DNA of 16,947 nt from contig CAJUTJ010000178.1 in the NCBI GenBank assembly GCA_910589655.1, positions 1 through 16,947 on the forward strand, written 5' to 3'. The notes beneath the pieces are model-generated. The model had not been told where the DNA came from, did no database searches, and was given only the letters and a program-made list of their open reading frames with translations. Below, in pieces: positions 1 to 6,149 of the stretch (positions within the stretch are counted from its first letter, which is position 1; each line of letters starts with the position of its first letter). Source of the stretch: an uncultured Acetatifactor sp. GTDB taxonomy: Bacteria > Bacillota > Clostridia > Lachnospirales > Lachnospiraceae. Both the position numbers and the translations under genes were made by a program.

Positions 1-83
1 AGCCTCGATACGTTGTGCGATTTGTGTATGTTCTCACTCATCTACAACTCTCCTTTCCGCTTACATTATATCACCGTTTTCGT

Positions 84-1496
84 TTAGGGAAAAGTTTGTT
101 GCGATGCAAGCATCGGGGAATGTACCCTCCTGGGATTCAAAGAGAAATTTTCCTGCTTTGGGCGCTTTTCAGATTTAGAAAGTTTCATACTTGCCGCCGC
201 AATACCTCTATCTGCCCTCTCCTTCACTCCCTCTTTCGCTCTCTCTTCCACTCCCTCTTTCATTTTCTCCTTCACTCCCTCATCCACCCTTTCCTTCACT
301 CCCTCATTCGCCCTTTCCTTCACTCCCTCATCCACCCTTTCCTTCACTCCCTTATTCGCCCTTTCCTTTACTCCCTCATCCACCCTTTCCTTCACTCCCT
401 CTTTCGCAATGCCACTATATATAACTCCCCCTTCCGGCATATGCAAATATCCTCTCAGCATGTTTTCAAGCATATCCAGCTTTGCCATGATAACCGCTTT
501 GTCTTTGGTTCCCTTATCTAAGTCTATCTCATCAAACAAAACACCATTAAAGGGTGATTTTCTCAGATACTTTTTAAATTTCCTCAGAAAACCTATAAAA
601 GCTCTGTCTTCTATTTCCCATTTTGTAAATCTGTCAAACAAAGTCAGAAATAAAAAAGAATCTTTGCTGTTAAATATACTTTTTACGTCATCGGTAACTA
701 CCTGTTCCAATCTGCGCAGATTGTCGGATAATTTATCAAATTCCTCTTTTTGGGCATGTTGGTTCAGATATGTACAAATTGCTTTGGTCTGCTTTTTCCA
801 GTCGCTTAAATGATTACTGCACATCACGGTTTCAACAACCACACGTTCCACTACTCCCTTTGTCTTTTCAGCTTCCGTATACTCGCTGTAATCATTAAAA
901 AATTTCTTGTCTAATATTTCACGGATATTTCTTGCATAGTTGTCTATATGTGTAAATGCCTTCTGATTAGTATTCATGGATGTATGATTATTATATCTCT
1001 TAATCAATTGAGAAATCCTATGATTGTCACAATGTTCATGTATAACCGTTTCAATTTGATACTCGTTCAATCTCTTTTTTAATTCATCGGGAAGTTTCTC
1101 ATAAGTCTTGTTCTTGATATCAAAAAAGGCCTTCTCCCAGACAACGTTCCCTTCATTGTCAATAACCACCCTTCCGTTTTTATCTTTTACTTTTGATTTA
1201 TATGGAATAACTGAGTTTTCAACGGCTGATGTTATTCTGTAATTTCCGTATCGATACTTCTTCAAAGCTGCCGTCCTTTGTCCGCCGTCCACAATCCATA
1301 GCTGAGAACTATCTTCTTCCCCCAAAATAATGGGAGGGACATAATCGTCCGTCAAAACCGTCACGATTAACTCATTGACTTGTTCATTGCTCCAAACAAA
1401 TTGCCTTTGGACATCCGAATCATTGCGGATATCAAACTCCCTGACCTTGTTCAAATACATTTCTAATGTGTAAATCTGCTTCCGTGGTTTTATCAT
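84..1496 (-). CDS. DUF262 (ParB-like nuclease fold) protein with C-terminal octapeptide repeat
   Basis: A 470-residue protein. The N-terminal part has the DUF262 layout: a WSNEQVNELI helix, then PPIILGEE and the signature IVDGGQR at residues 70-74, which corresponds to the DGQQR motif of the family. A middle helical part follows (YNNHTSMNTNQKAF, about residues 168-181). DUF262 is the N-terminal domain of GmrS-type Type IV restriction enzymes and of SspE-like defence proteins, where it has NTPase or nuclease-linked roles. No C-terminal HNH/DUF1524 nuclease domain is visible. Instead, residues 367-430 are eight tandem 8-residue units (GVKERVDE, GVKERANE and variants), very rich in K, R and E, followed by a basic tail. 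The start has a clear GGAGG seven bases upstream (1504-1508). It is the second gene after the SOS-controlled sigma factor, so probably damage-induced. The exact activity is unknown. Confidence 0.85.
   Translation of the reverse strand: MIKPRKQIYTLEMYLNKVREFDIRNDSDVQRQFVWSNEQVNELIVTVLTDDYVPPIILGEEDSSQLWIVDGGQRTAALKKYRYGNYRITSAVENSVIPYKSKVKDKNGRVVIDNEGNVVWEKAFFDIKNKTYEKLPDELKKRLNEYQIETVIHEHCDNHRISQLIKRYNNHTSMNTNQKAFTHIDNYARNIREILDKKFFNDYSEYTEAEKTKGVVERVVVETVMCSNHLSDWKKQTKAICTYLNQHAQKEEFDKLSDNLRRLEQVVTDDVKSIFNSKDSFLFLTLFDRFTKWEIEDRAFIGFLRKFKKYLRKSPFNGVLFDEIDLDKGTKDKAVIMAKLDMLENMLRGYLHMPEGGVIYSGIAKEGVKERVDEGVKERANKGVKERVDEGVKERANEGVKERVDEGVKEKMKEGVEERAKEGVKERADRGIAAASMKLSKSEKRPKQENFSLNPRRVHSPMLASQQTFP
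207..398 (-). repeat. Eight 24-bp tandem coding repeats (octapeptide array)
   Basis: Eight in-frame 24-bp units lie inside the DUF262 gene. In the reading direction the residues alternate GVKERVDE and GVKERAN(K/E) for the first five units, giving a 48-bp higher-order period, and then drift to GVKEKMKE, GVEERAKE and GVKERADR. Near-identical DNA units of this kind are prone to slippage, so copy number may vary between strains without breaking the frame. The encoded stretch is predicted to be a charged helix. Confidence 0.95.
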
Positions 1497-1535
1497 TTCT
1501 ATACCTCCATAAACTTTTCGATAGCGCTCCCTGCT

Positions 1536-1697
1536 TAGTACATGTTTGAAAAATCATTCCTCTGGTTTGCACGTCCCGCTCCGCGTCCTGCCGCGCTTCA
1601 ATTTAAGAGGCAGCACCCATTCTCCCTCCCAAATTAAGGATTGCATTCCGCAAAGTGTGACGCACCCCCGGAGAAAGCACTTTTCATACACGCTCTA
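1536..1697 (-). mobile_element. MITE-like repeat, copy C (inverted, diverged)
   Basis: A 162-bp element bounded by TA dinucleotides. Read on the minus strand it begins TAGAGCGTGTATGAAAAG and keeps GTGCGTCACACTTTGCGG, matching the left part of the copies at 4178 and 16656. Its other end is the inverted counterpart (plus strand TAGTACATGTTTGAAAAATC). The centre differs from the other copies. It lies between the sigma factor and DUF262 genes. The stop codon of the sigma factor (1695-1697) overlaps the element's terminal TA-G. Confidence 0.7.
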
Positions 1698-2249
1698 AAG
1701 CAGTGCGGATACATTTCTGTATGAATGGATGGCTGCATTGCAATCGGCATACTCTTTTTCATCTATATGTAATCTGTCCCTGATTTCATTAGAGCAATAT
1801 CCGTCCTTCATAAGCTGCAATACTTCTTTTTGAATGGTGGATAGCTTACTGAGATACAGCGTCATTCTTCTACTATATTCTTCGTTTCGTTCAAAAATTT
1901 CTCTCTCAATATCAATGCCTGACGGAATCGTATCCCCTATGGTATCGGCTTCATCATCATCAATGGGAGTATCAAGGGAGACAGAGATTCTGTCAATCTT
2001 ACGTTTCTCCCGGTTTCTCCTCGTCATTTCTGTTTTAATTCTATTCAACAGACAAGAGTAAAGGAAACCGTCAAAAGTCTGCGAAGCGTCATATTTCTTT
2101 ATAACATCTACAAATACCTCGTTCGCCAATGAATAAAAATCATCCACATCTTTATTGGATAGCCCCCCGAATTTAAACAATATCTTGTCCACAATTCTGC
2201 GAAGCTTTTGGGCATTATCCGCATAGTAAGCAAATATTATCTGATCCAT
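1695..2249 (-). CDS. Small sigma-70 family RNA polymerase sigma factor, SOS-controlled
   Basis: A 184-residue protein with two sigma-like parts. Region 2 lies at about residues 35-80 (DDFYSLANEVFVDVIKKYD to the basic RRNREKRK). Region 4 lies at about residues 132-178 (LSTIQKEVLQLMKDGYCSNEI, a helix-turn-helix). An acidic linker (PIDDDEADTIGDTI) joins them. The size fits ECF or TcdR/UviA-like sigma factors, but I cannot assign it to a subgroup. The start has AGGAGG at 2260-2265. It is the first gene of an operon with the DUF262 gene and has a promoter carrying LexA boxes, so it probably redirects RNA polymerase after DNA damage. Its TAG stop overlaps the end of a MITE-like repeat, so the last residues may have been altered. 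Its target promoters are not known. Confidence 0.85.
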   Translation of the reverse strand: MDQIIFAYYADNAQKLRRIVDKILFKFGGLSNKDVDDFYSLANEVFVDVIKKYDASQTFDGFLYSCLLNRIKTEMTRRNREKRKIDRISVSLDTPIDDDEADTIGDTIPSGIDIEREIFERNEEYSRRMTLYLSKLSTIQKEVLQLMKDGYCSNEIRDRLHIDEKEYADCNAAIHSYRNVSALL

Positions 2250-2433
2250 ATTTATGTATCCTCCTATTCCGTTTTCAATGACTGCTACTCTAACTGCATC
2301 ATCCTTACCCCAAGCTGTTTCAGGTCCATACCCCCTTGACCTTCGAAAAGCACTTTTATGTAGAGGCCTATCCGATGCAAACCAACAGCGTTTGAAGATG
2401 GACTTTTTTCATTTCATTCCGTTTGTAATGGTT

Positions 2434-2462
2434 AGTATAGAATATATGTTCGATTTTGTCAA
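2434..2462 (-). promoter_or_regulatory. Promoter of the sigma factor/DUF262 operon
   Basis: On the minus strand there is TTGACA (2457-2462), a 17-base spacer and TATACT (2434-2439), a near-consensus housekeeping promoter. Transcription would start near 2427 and leave a leader of about 180 nt before the sigma factor start. A LexA-like box fills the spacer. Confidence 0.8.
2440..2452 (-). promoter_or_regulatory. LexA (SOS) box 2, inside the promoter spacer
   Basis: The minus strand reads CGAACATATATTC, one base off CGAACATATGTTC, the classic B. subtilis LexA/DinR box. It occupies the spacer between -35 and -10, where bound LexA would block RNA polymerase. With box 1 it makes a double operator. 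Confidence 0.7.
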
Positions 2463-2471
2463 TACATTTTT

Positions 2472-2484
2472 CGAACGTTTGTTC
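2472..2484 (-). promoter_or_regulatory. LexA (SOS) box 1, upstream of the -35
   Basis: The plus strand reads CGAACGTTTGTTC, that is GAAC-N4-GTTC, the core of the Firmicute LexA/DinR operator (CGAAC-N4-GTTYG type). It lies ten bases upstream of the -35 hexamer of the sigma factor promoter. Confidence 0.75.
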
Positions 2485-2493
2485 TTATTTGGT

Positions 2494-2521
2494 TAACCGC
2501 ACACGGTTATGTTTTTAATTT
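2494..2521 (+). terminator. Weak terminator-like hairpin
   Basis: TAACCG-CACA-CGGTTA is a 6-bp stem with a 4-base loop, followed by TGTTTTTAATTT. No plus-strand gene precedes it closely, so its role is unclear. It may insulate the SOS promoter region. Confidence 0.3.
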
Positions 2522-2583
2522 CAGTATTACTTTTGAGAGTACCCTTCTATTCTTATTTCTTCATAAATCATATTCCCACAGCT

Positions 2584-2760
2584 TAGAACGTGTTTGAAAA
2601 TTGCTTTCTGACAGATGTGCGACACTTGTGGAAAGTAAAATCATCTTACAGATAATATGCCAAATGAAGGGCGTATAGTGGGCTATGTAACCTAAATTTA
2701 GCTCAAATATACCGCGAAATGAGGCGCGCAGATGGAGGGAATGAATTTTTAAGCACTCTC
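2584..2760 (+). mobile_element. MITE-like repeat, copy A
   Basis: About 177 bp. It starts TAGAACGTGTTTGAAAATTG and shares most of its length with copy B at 4178-4357, including CTGACAGATGTGCG near the left end and GCTCAAATATACCGCGAAA at 2701-2719. The right end (AAGCACTCTC) is a worn form of the inverted terminus and has lost the flanking TA. No protein is encoded. It lies between the SOS promoter and the phage-like cassette. Confidence 0.8.
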
Positions 2761-3072
2761 CTTTGTTCCTTCATCAGACGATAAAAGCCTATTCATGCCC
2801 TTTCCATATTTTGATTATCTTCACCAGACAAATGTAGAAATATATATCATAGTCATCATTGCACAAAATGCCCGCTTGGCAATACCGCAAAATCTATATA
2901 TGTTCCGGTATTTCGCAAGCTCCTGCAAAACAATAAAAAGAAAGGAGAAGAGTTCCAATTGCTCTATCATGATACAGCTTAAGCAACAAAATGGATAATT
3001 CCTTACCGACTGTAAGGGGTATTAACCATAAAATATATTGTTGTAGAAAGGAGGCCGAATCTCTTATTACAT
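2761..3072. other. Gene-free stretch between repeat copy A and the 60-aa gene
   Basis: AT-rich with no convincing gene. It contains AAAGGAGAAG at 2941, which is not followed by a usable reading frame, and an AAAGGAGG at 3047-3054, 18 bases ahead of the next start. A 40-codon reading frame (2991-3113) has no ribosome binding site. I see no clear consensus promoter, so the promoter of the plus-strand cassette could be of an alternative type. Confidence 0.5.
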
Positions 3073-3255
3073 ATGAAAAAAACAATTTACAACATAATAA
3101 ACAGTACAGCTGACCATAGAAAATTCGGAGGCATTGTCTATTCTTCCGATTTTAACACAAGCTATACCAACGGATCATTTGCATCAAGAACGGCGAATGA
3201 CTTTCGATTCGATGAACAGTGCAGAAAAAATTTAACAAACTTAAAAATGAACTAA
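3073..3255 (+). CDS. Small 60-aa protein of unknown function
   Basis: Begins MKKTIYNIINSTADHRKFGG and continues with a Ser/Thr/Asn/Phe-rich centre (YTNGSFASRTANDFRF). It has no membrane segment, no known domain and a Lys/Asn-rich end. The composition and clear start context suggest a real small gene. However, the strong AAAGGAGG (3047-3054) lies 18 bases from the ATG, further than usual, and no better start is visible. It is the first gene of the plus-strand phage-like cassette. Function unknown. Confidence 0.55.
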   Translation: MKKTIYNIINSTADHRKFGGIVYSSDFNTSYTNGSFASRTANDFRFDEQCRKNLTNLKMN

Positions 3256-3568
3256 TGGTAAAATGTTCCGTATGCATGTACAAACAATGATGACGATTAT
3301 AAAACCAAAAGCCTTTCACGACTTTATTCATTTACAAGGATCCTTTTTTCAAAAAACAAAAAACGACCATAGCGGATGGATGGATATAATACAGAAAAAT
3401 AAAAATACCCATCTGCAATGGCTTTTTCACTGTTTCTATATGGGAAGCAGCTTGCAAATGAATGCGTGTCACGGGATCCAAAGGGCATAAACAGTAAAAG
3501 TCGCATGGCAGCCAAAAACATATCGGGACAAATACCACAAGCAACAATTGAAAGAGGTGATATGCTGT
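3256..3568 (+). other. Stretch with only doubtful reading frames, possible gene remnant
   Basis: Two overlapping short frames cover this stretch: 75 aa at 3263-3490, and an 85-aa frame at 3418-3675 that includes GKQLANECVSRDPKGINSK. Neither has a ribosome binding site, and the second runs into the HU-like gene in another frame. The second reads like plausible protein sequence, so a decayed or frameshifted gene is possible, but I do not recognise it. Confidence 0.35.
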
Positions 3569-3874
3569 TTGAGAATTACACAAGAAAATTTAATAAAACA
3601 AATCGCAGAAGCAGAGAACATCAACAAGGCAACCGTCCGTACTATTTTCAGATCAATGGAAGGTATCATTTTTAATTGTTTATCTTCTACCACTCCGTCC
3701 GAATCAACCATTATAAAATTATTGGACGGACTGAGTCTGGAATGTCATTATGTTCCGGACAAAAAAATTCATACTTTTGATGAAATTGTCTGTAAACCTA
3801 AAATCTGGACAAAGCCCAAAATAACCAGATATTACAACAGGAAATTGAACAGACGCTGGGGCAGTCAGCTCTAA
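3569..3874 (+). CDS. HU/IHF-like DNA-binding protein, divergent
   Basis: About 101 residues from a TTG start at 3569, chosen because AAAGAGGTGA (3551-3560) sits eight bases upstream. An earlier in-frame TTG at 3548 has no ribosome binding site. ITQENLIKQIAEAENINKAT followed by VRTIFRSMEGIIFNCL resembles the two N-terminal helices of HU-family proteins. The remainder (LECHYVPDKKIH, then a basic KPKITRYYNRKLNRRW tail) would be the beta arm and C-terminus. It lacks the usual HU GFG motif, so it is a distant member or an HU-like phage protein. It lies in the plus-strand cassette upstream of a holin-like gene. The family call is by resemblance only. Confidence 0.55.
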   Translation: MRITQENLIKQIAEAENINKATVRTIFRSMEGIIFNCLSSTTPSESTIIKLLDGLSLECHYVPDKKIHTFDEIVCKPKIWTKPKITRYYNRKLNRRWGSQL

Positions 3875-3887
3875 AGGTCATCAGACA

Positions 3888-3983
3888 TTTTCATACAAGC
3901 GGCGGTACTGCCGGATGCTGTTGACTCCGGCATTGAGCCCCACATTGGCCTCTCTTTTCATACAGGCGGCGGTACTGCCGGAT
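3888..3983 (+). repeat. Pair of 29-bp direct repeats
   Basis: TTTTCATACARGCGGCGGTACTGCCGGAT occurs at 3888-3916 and 3955-3983 with a single mismatch, separated by 38 bases. Each unit contains the near-palindrome GGCGGTACTGCC. The first is followed by TCCGGC, which can pair with its GCCGGA end. Confidence 0.85.
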
Positions 3984-3996
3984 AGTATCGCCGCTT
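3964..3996 (+). terminator. Strong hairpin after the HU-like gene, probable terminator
   Basis: A 13-bp stem: AGGCGGCGGTACT pairs with AGTATCGCCGCTT (two G-T pairs) across a 7-base loop, followed by GCTTTATAAAC. It falls about 90 bases after the HU-like stop and overlaps the second 29-bp repeat. The T-run is poor, so termination is only likely. Confidence 0.4.
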
Positions 3997-4177
3997 GCTT
4001 TATAAACACGAGATCATTATCAAATCAGGCTGCAATGTGTCCGTCCCGCACTATGTCGCCTAATACGCAAATACGGCTGATAATAGAACTTCTCTGCCCG
4101 GAAAACTGTCTTTTTCAGCCGTTCAGAAATAAAATACCGCAAAGGACACACATTACAACAAATGATGTAAGTTGTTC

Positions 4178-4357
4178 TAGAACGTGTTAGAAATTGCTTT
4201 CTGACAGATGTACGCCACGATTTGTGGGAGATGAAACCATCTTACAGATGATTAGCCAAATAAAGGACGCATAGCGGACTATATAACCTGAATTTGGCTC
4301 AAATATACCGCGAAACGGGCGCCCTGATGGCGGGAATGGATTTACAAACACGCTCTA
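4178..4357 (+). mobile_element. MITE-like repeat, copy B (best preserved)
   Basis: 180 bp with TA at both ends and imperfect terminal inverted repeats of about 26 bp: TAGAACGTGTTAGAAATTGC on the left and, read inverted, TAGAGCGTGTTTGTAAATCC on the right. There is no coding capacity. It is inserted between the HU-like gene and the holin-like gene, 25 bases before the holin start. TA ends and short non-coding length fit a MITE moved by an IS630/Tc1-type transposase, but no such transposase is in the window. Confidence 0.85.
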
Positions 4358-4382
4358 ACGGACAACTGGAACAGGAGAACAT

Positions 4383-4898
4383 ATGGAATTTTCGGAAGTA
4401 ATAAACTACATTTTGTATACCATTTTAACGGTAATTCTGCCTGTGGCAGCCAAATACACCGTAGAACTCATTAAAGCAAAGATAAAAGAAAGCACCGTTA
4501 TAGCAAATGCGGCTAAAAATGAAGAGCAATGTAAAATTGTAAAAAATGCCTTGACGGAAGTGATGGATGCTGTGCTGTATGTAAATCAGACCTATACCGA
4601 TTCCCTGAAAGCCAACGGCAAATTTGACGAATCGGCACAAAAAGAAGCTTTTCAGAAAGCTTATTCCAAAGCCCTGAGTATGATTTCCGAGGAAGCAAAG
4701 TATAGGATCGAACAGCTTTATGGCTCTTTCGACCAATGGCTGAAATTTAAAATCGAATCCTCCGTCAACGCTTCTCACAAATTGTCCGTACCTCTTGCGG
4801 CAGAGTCACAAAAAAGCATTGACCCCCGCAGCGCCGGCCGGCTGTCCACGCAGGCACAGCCGCTTGACTCATTGCACGCAAAGATAAAGAAAGGCTGA
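4383..4898 (+). CDS. Holin-like phage protein (LLH family resemblance)
   Basis: 171 residues. An N-terminal membrane segment (about residues 6-27, VINYILYTILTVILPVAAKY) is followed by a long Ala/Lys/Glu-rich helical part with VLYVNQTYTDSLKANGKFD and KEAFQKAYSKALSMIS. This is the layout of the LLH holin superfamily, in which an AVxYVxQTY... core and a GKFDxxAQKEA-like stretch recur. Holins open the inner membrane at lysis. The C-terminal 40 residues (SAGRLSTQAQ) are low in order and atypical. AGGAG at 4373-4377 supports the start, and the next gene follows after 8 bases. It is probably the lysis part of a phage remnant or a domesticated release module. Family call by resemblance. Confidence 0.6.
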   Translation: MEFSEVINYILYTILTVILPVAAKYTVELIKAKIKESTVIANAAKNEEQCKIVKNALTEVMDAVLYVNQTYTDSLKANGKFDESAQKEAFQKAYSKALSMISEEAKYRIEQLYGSFDQWLKFKIESSVNASHKLSVPLAAESQKSIDPRSAGRLSTQAQPLDSLHAKIKKG

Positions 4899-4906
4899 GA
4901 CGAACG

Positions 4907-5419
4907 ATGAATGAAATACTACAATTAACGGAACTGGATTTCTCGTATGTGTTTCTCTCCGTATTTATAATCCTTGCCGGAATGAAAGCAATCATCTCTT
5001 TATTTGAATGGATGGTTAGAAAAATCGGGCTGGAAACAAAATGGATGCGGAAGAAACGCGAAGATCATGAACTGCTGATCCGAACCTCACAGTCCCTGTC
5101 CTCTTTACAAGAGAAGCACGAAAGGGACGTAGAACGTTCCGACAGCCGCGACGAAGAAATCTCAAGTGATATAAAGAAGCTTACCCGGATGTTTGTAGAC
5201 AAAGAAATAGATGATATGCGCTGGGAAATCAATAACTTCGCCACAAACGTGTCTGAGGGGAAGCCATGTAACAAAGACAGTTTTACGCATTGCATCCACA
5301 TCTTTGAAAAATACGAGAAGATCTTAGAAGAAAACGGGCTTGAAAACGGTGAAGTAGAACTGTCAATGGAACTTATCAATGATGCATATAAAAAGAAAAT
5401 GACGGAAGGGTTTATTTAG
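4907..5419 (+). CDS. Membrane-anchored coiled-coil protein, phage-like
   Basis: 170 residues. There is one N-terminal membrane segment (about residues 13-33, FSYVFLSVFIILAGMKAI). It is followed by a basic stretch (KWMRKKREDHE), a charged coiled coil to about residue 85 and a C-terminal part, DDMRWEINNFATNV then FEKYEKILEENGLENGEVE. I recognise this last pattern from small proteins beside phage holins in Clostridia, usually without a known function. It is coupled to the holin-like gene (8-base gap), so the two probably act together at the membrane. A spanin-like or holin-modulating role is possible but not shown. Confidence 0.6.
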   Translation: MNEILQLTELDFSYVFLSVFIILAGMKAIISLFEWMVRKIGLETKWMRKKREDHELLIRTSQSLSSLQEKHERDVERSDSRDEEISSDIKKLTRMFVDKEIDDMRWEINNFATNVSEGKPCNKDSFTHCIHIFEKYEKILEENGLENGEVELSMELINDAYKKKMTEGFI

Positions 5420-5438
5420 GCAGCGCTTCTCTCTTTTC

Positions 5439-5463
5439 AGAATATTTTAATCCGGAATATTCT
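5439..5463 (+). terminator. Possible hairpin after the phage-like cassette
   Basis: AGAATATT and AATATTCT pair across 9 bases, followed by ATTACAAAA. The AT-rich 8-bp stem starts 20 bases after the last plus-strand gene. Weak as a terminator. Confidence 0.3.
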
Positions 5464-5471
5464 ATTACAAA

Positions 5472-5497
5472 AGCCCTTCGCAGTATCGCGAAGGGCT
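5472..5497 (-). terminator. Terminator of the infC-rpmI-rplT operon, convergent with the cassette
   Basis: A perfect 10-bp stem, AGCCCTTCGC and GCGAAGGGCT, with a 6-base loop. Read on the minus strand it runs into TTTTG just after rplT. It probably also ends plus-strand transcription from the phage-like genes. Confidence 0.8.
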
Positions 5498-5523
5498 GTA
5501 TATTAAAATAACTTAGACATGTT

Positions 5524-5880
5524 TTAAGCAACCTTACTCTTTGCAAGCTCTGCCAAGGTCTTGAAACCATCGGCATCATTCACTGCCATCTCTGCCAGCA
5601 TCTTTCTATTCACGTCCACACCCGCCAATTTCAAACCGTACATAAATTTGCTGTAGGAAAGACCATTTAATCTTGCCGCCGCATTGATACGAGCGATCCA
5701 CAGCTGTCTAAACTGACGCTTTCTCTCTTTTCTTCCTGCATAGGAGCTTGCCAAAGCTCTCATAACCGACTGCTTTGCTACTCTATACTGTTTGCTTCTT
5801 GCTCCTCTATAACCTTTTGCAAGCTTCAATATTCTATTATGTTTCTTTCTGGCATTCATGCCGCCTTTAATTCTTGCCAT
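5524..5880 (-). CDS. rplT: 50S ribosomal protein L20
   Basis: 118 residues, the normal length. It begins MARIKGGMNARKKHNRILKL, the hallmark basic N-terminus of L20, followed by GYRGARSKQYRVAKQSVMRA. L20 binds 23S rRNA early in 50S assembly and in Firmicutes represses its own operon through the infC leader. AGGAGG precedes the start. Last gene of infC-rpmI-rplT; a terminator follows about 25 bases after the stop. Confidence 0.98.
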   Translation of the reverse strand: MARIKGGMNARKKHNRILKLAKGYRGARSKQYRVAKQSVMRALASSYAGRKERKRQFRQLWIARINAAARLNGLSYSKFMYGLKLAGVDVNRKMLAEMAVNDADGFKTLAELAKSKVA

Positions 5881-5903
5881 GTCTTATTTCCTCCTCACCT
5901 GAC

Positions 5904-6101
5904 TTATAAATAGGGTAAAATCTTCTTCATATTCTTTACATTTGTTGCATCGGTCATAGCAGGCTTTCTGAGATTACGCTTATTCTTTGCAGTCTTCTTG
6001 GTTAAGATATGGCGCTTATAAGCCTTACTTCTCTTTAATTTACCAGTTCCTGTTACTTTAAAACGCTTTGCAGCTGATCTGCTTGTCTTCATTTTGGGCA
6101 T
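5904..6101 (-). CDS. rpmI: 50S ribosomal protein L35
   Basis: 65 residues, begins MPKMKTSRSAAKRFKVTGTG and ends with KNMKKILPYL, typical of L35. AGGAGG lies upstream of the ATG. It sits between infC and rplT, the standard order, 23 bases before rplT. Confidence 0.98.
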   Translation of the reverse strand: MPKMKTSRSAAKRFKVTGTGKLKRSKAYKRHILTKKTAKNKRNLRKPAMTDATNVKNMKKILPYL

Positions 6102-6149
6102 AACGGTTTCCTCCTAAACTTTAATTAAATTTATCTTAACTTTCGGCGA

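Noticed and set aside
15..521. Plus-strand reading frames rich in Pro, Ser, Leu and His over the repeat array
   Set aside because: They are the complement of the DUF262 octapeptide repeats and have no ribosome binding site.
2254..2496. 80-aa plus-strand frame across the sigma factor leader
   Set aside because: It runs antisense through the promoter and LexA boxes and has no recognisable protein features.
2895..2910. CGGAACATATATAG, a possible third LexA site near the phage-like cassette
   Set aside because: Only one half-site matches; no GTTC half follows.
2991..3113. 40-codon frame starting MDNSLPTVRG
   Set aside because: No ribosome binding site, and it overlaps the better supported 60-aa gene.
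3888..3983. Two 29-bp repeats 38 bp apart, resembling a minimal CRISPR array
   Set aside because: Only two units, no cas genes, and the second repeat forms part of a terminator-like hairpin.
3915..4190. 91-aa plus-strand frame over the direct repeats
   Set aside because: It crosses the repeats and hairpin, has no ribosome binding site and ends inside the MITE-like element.
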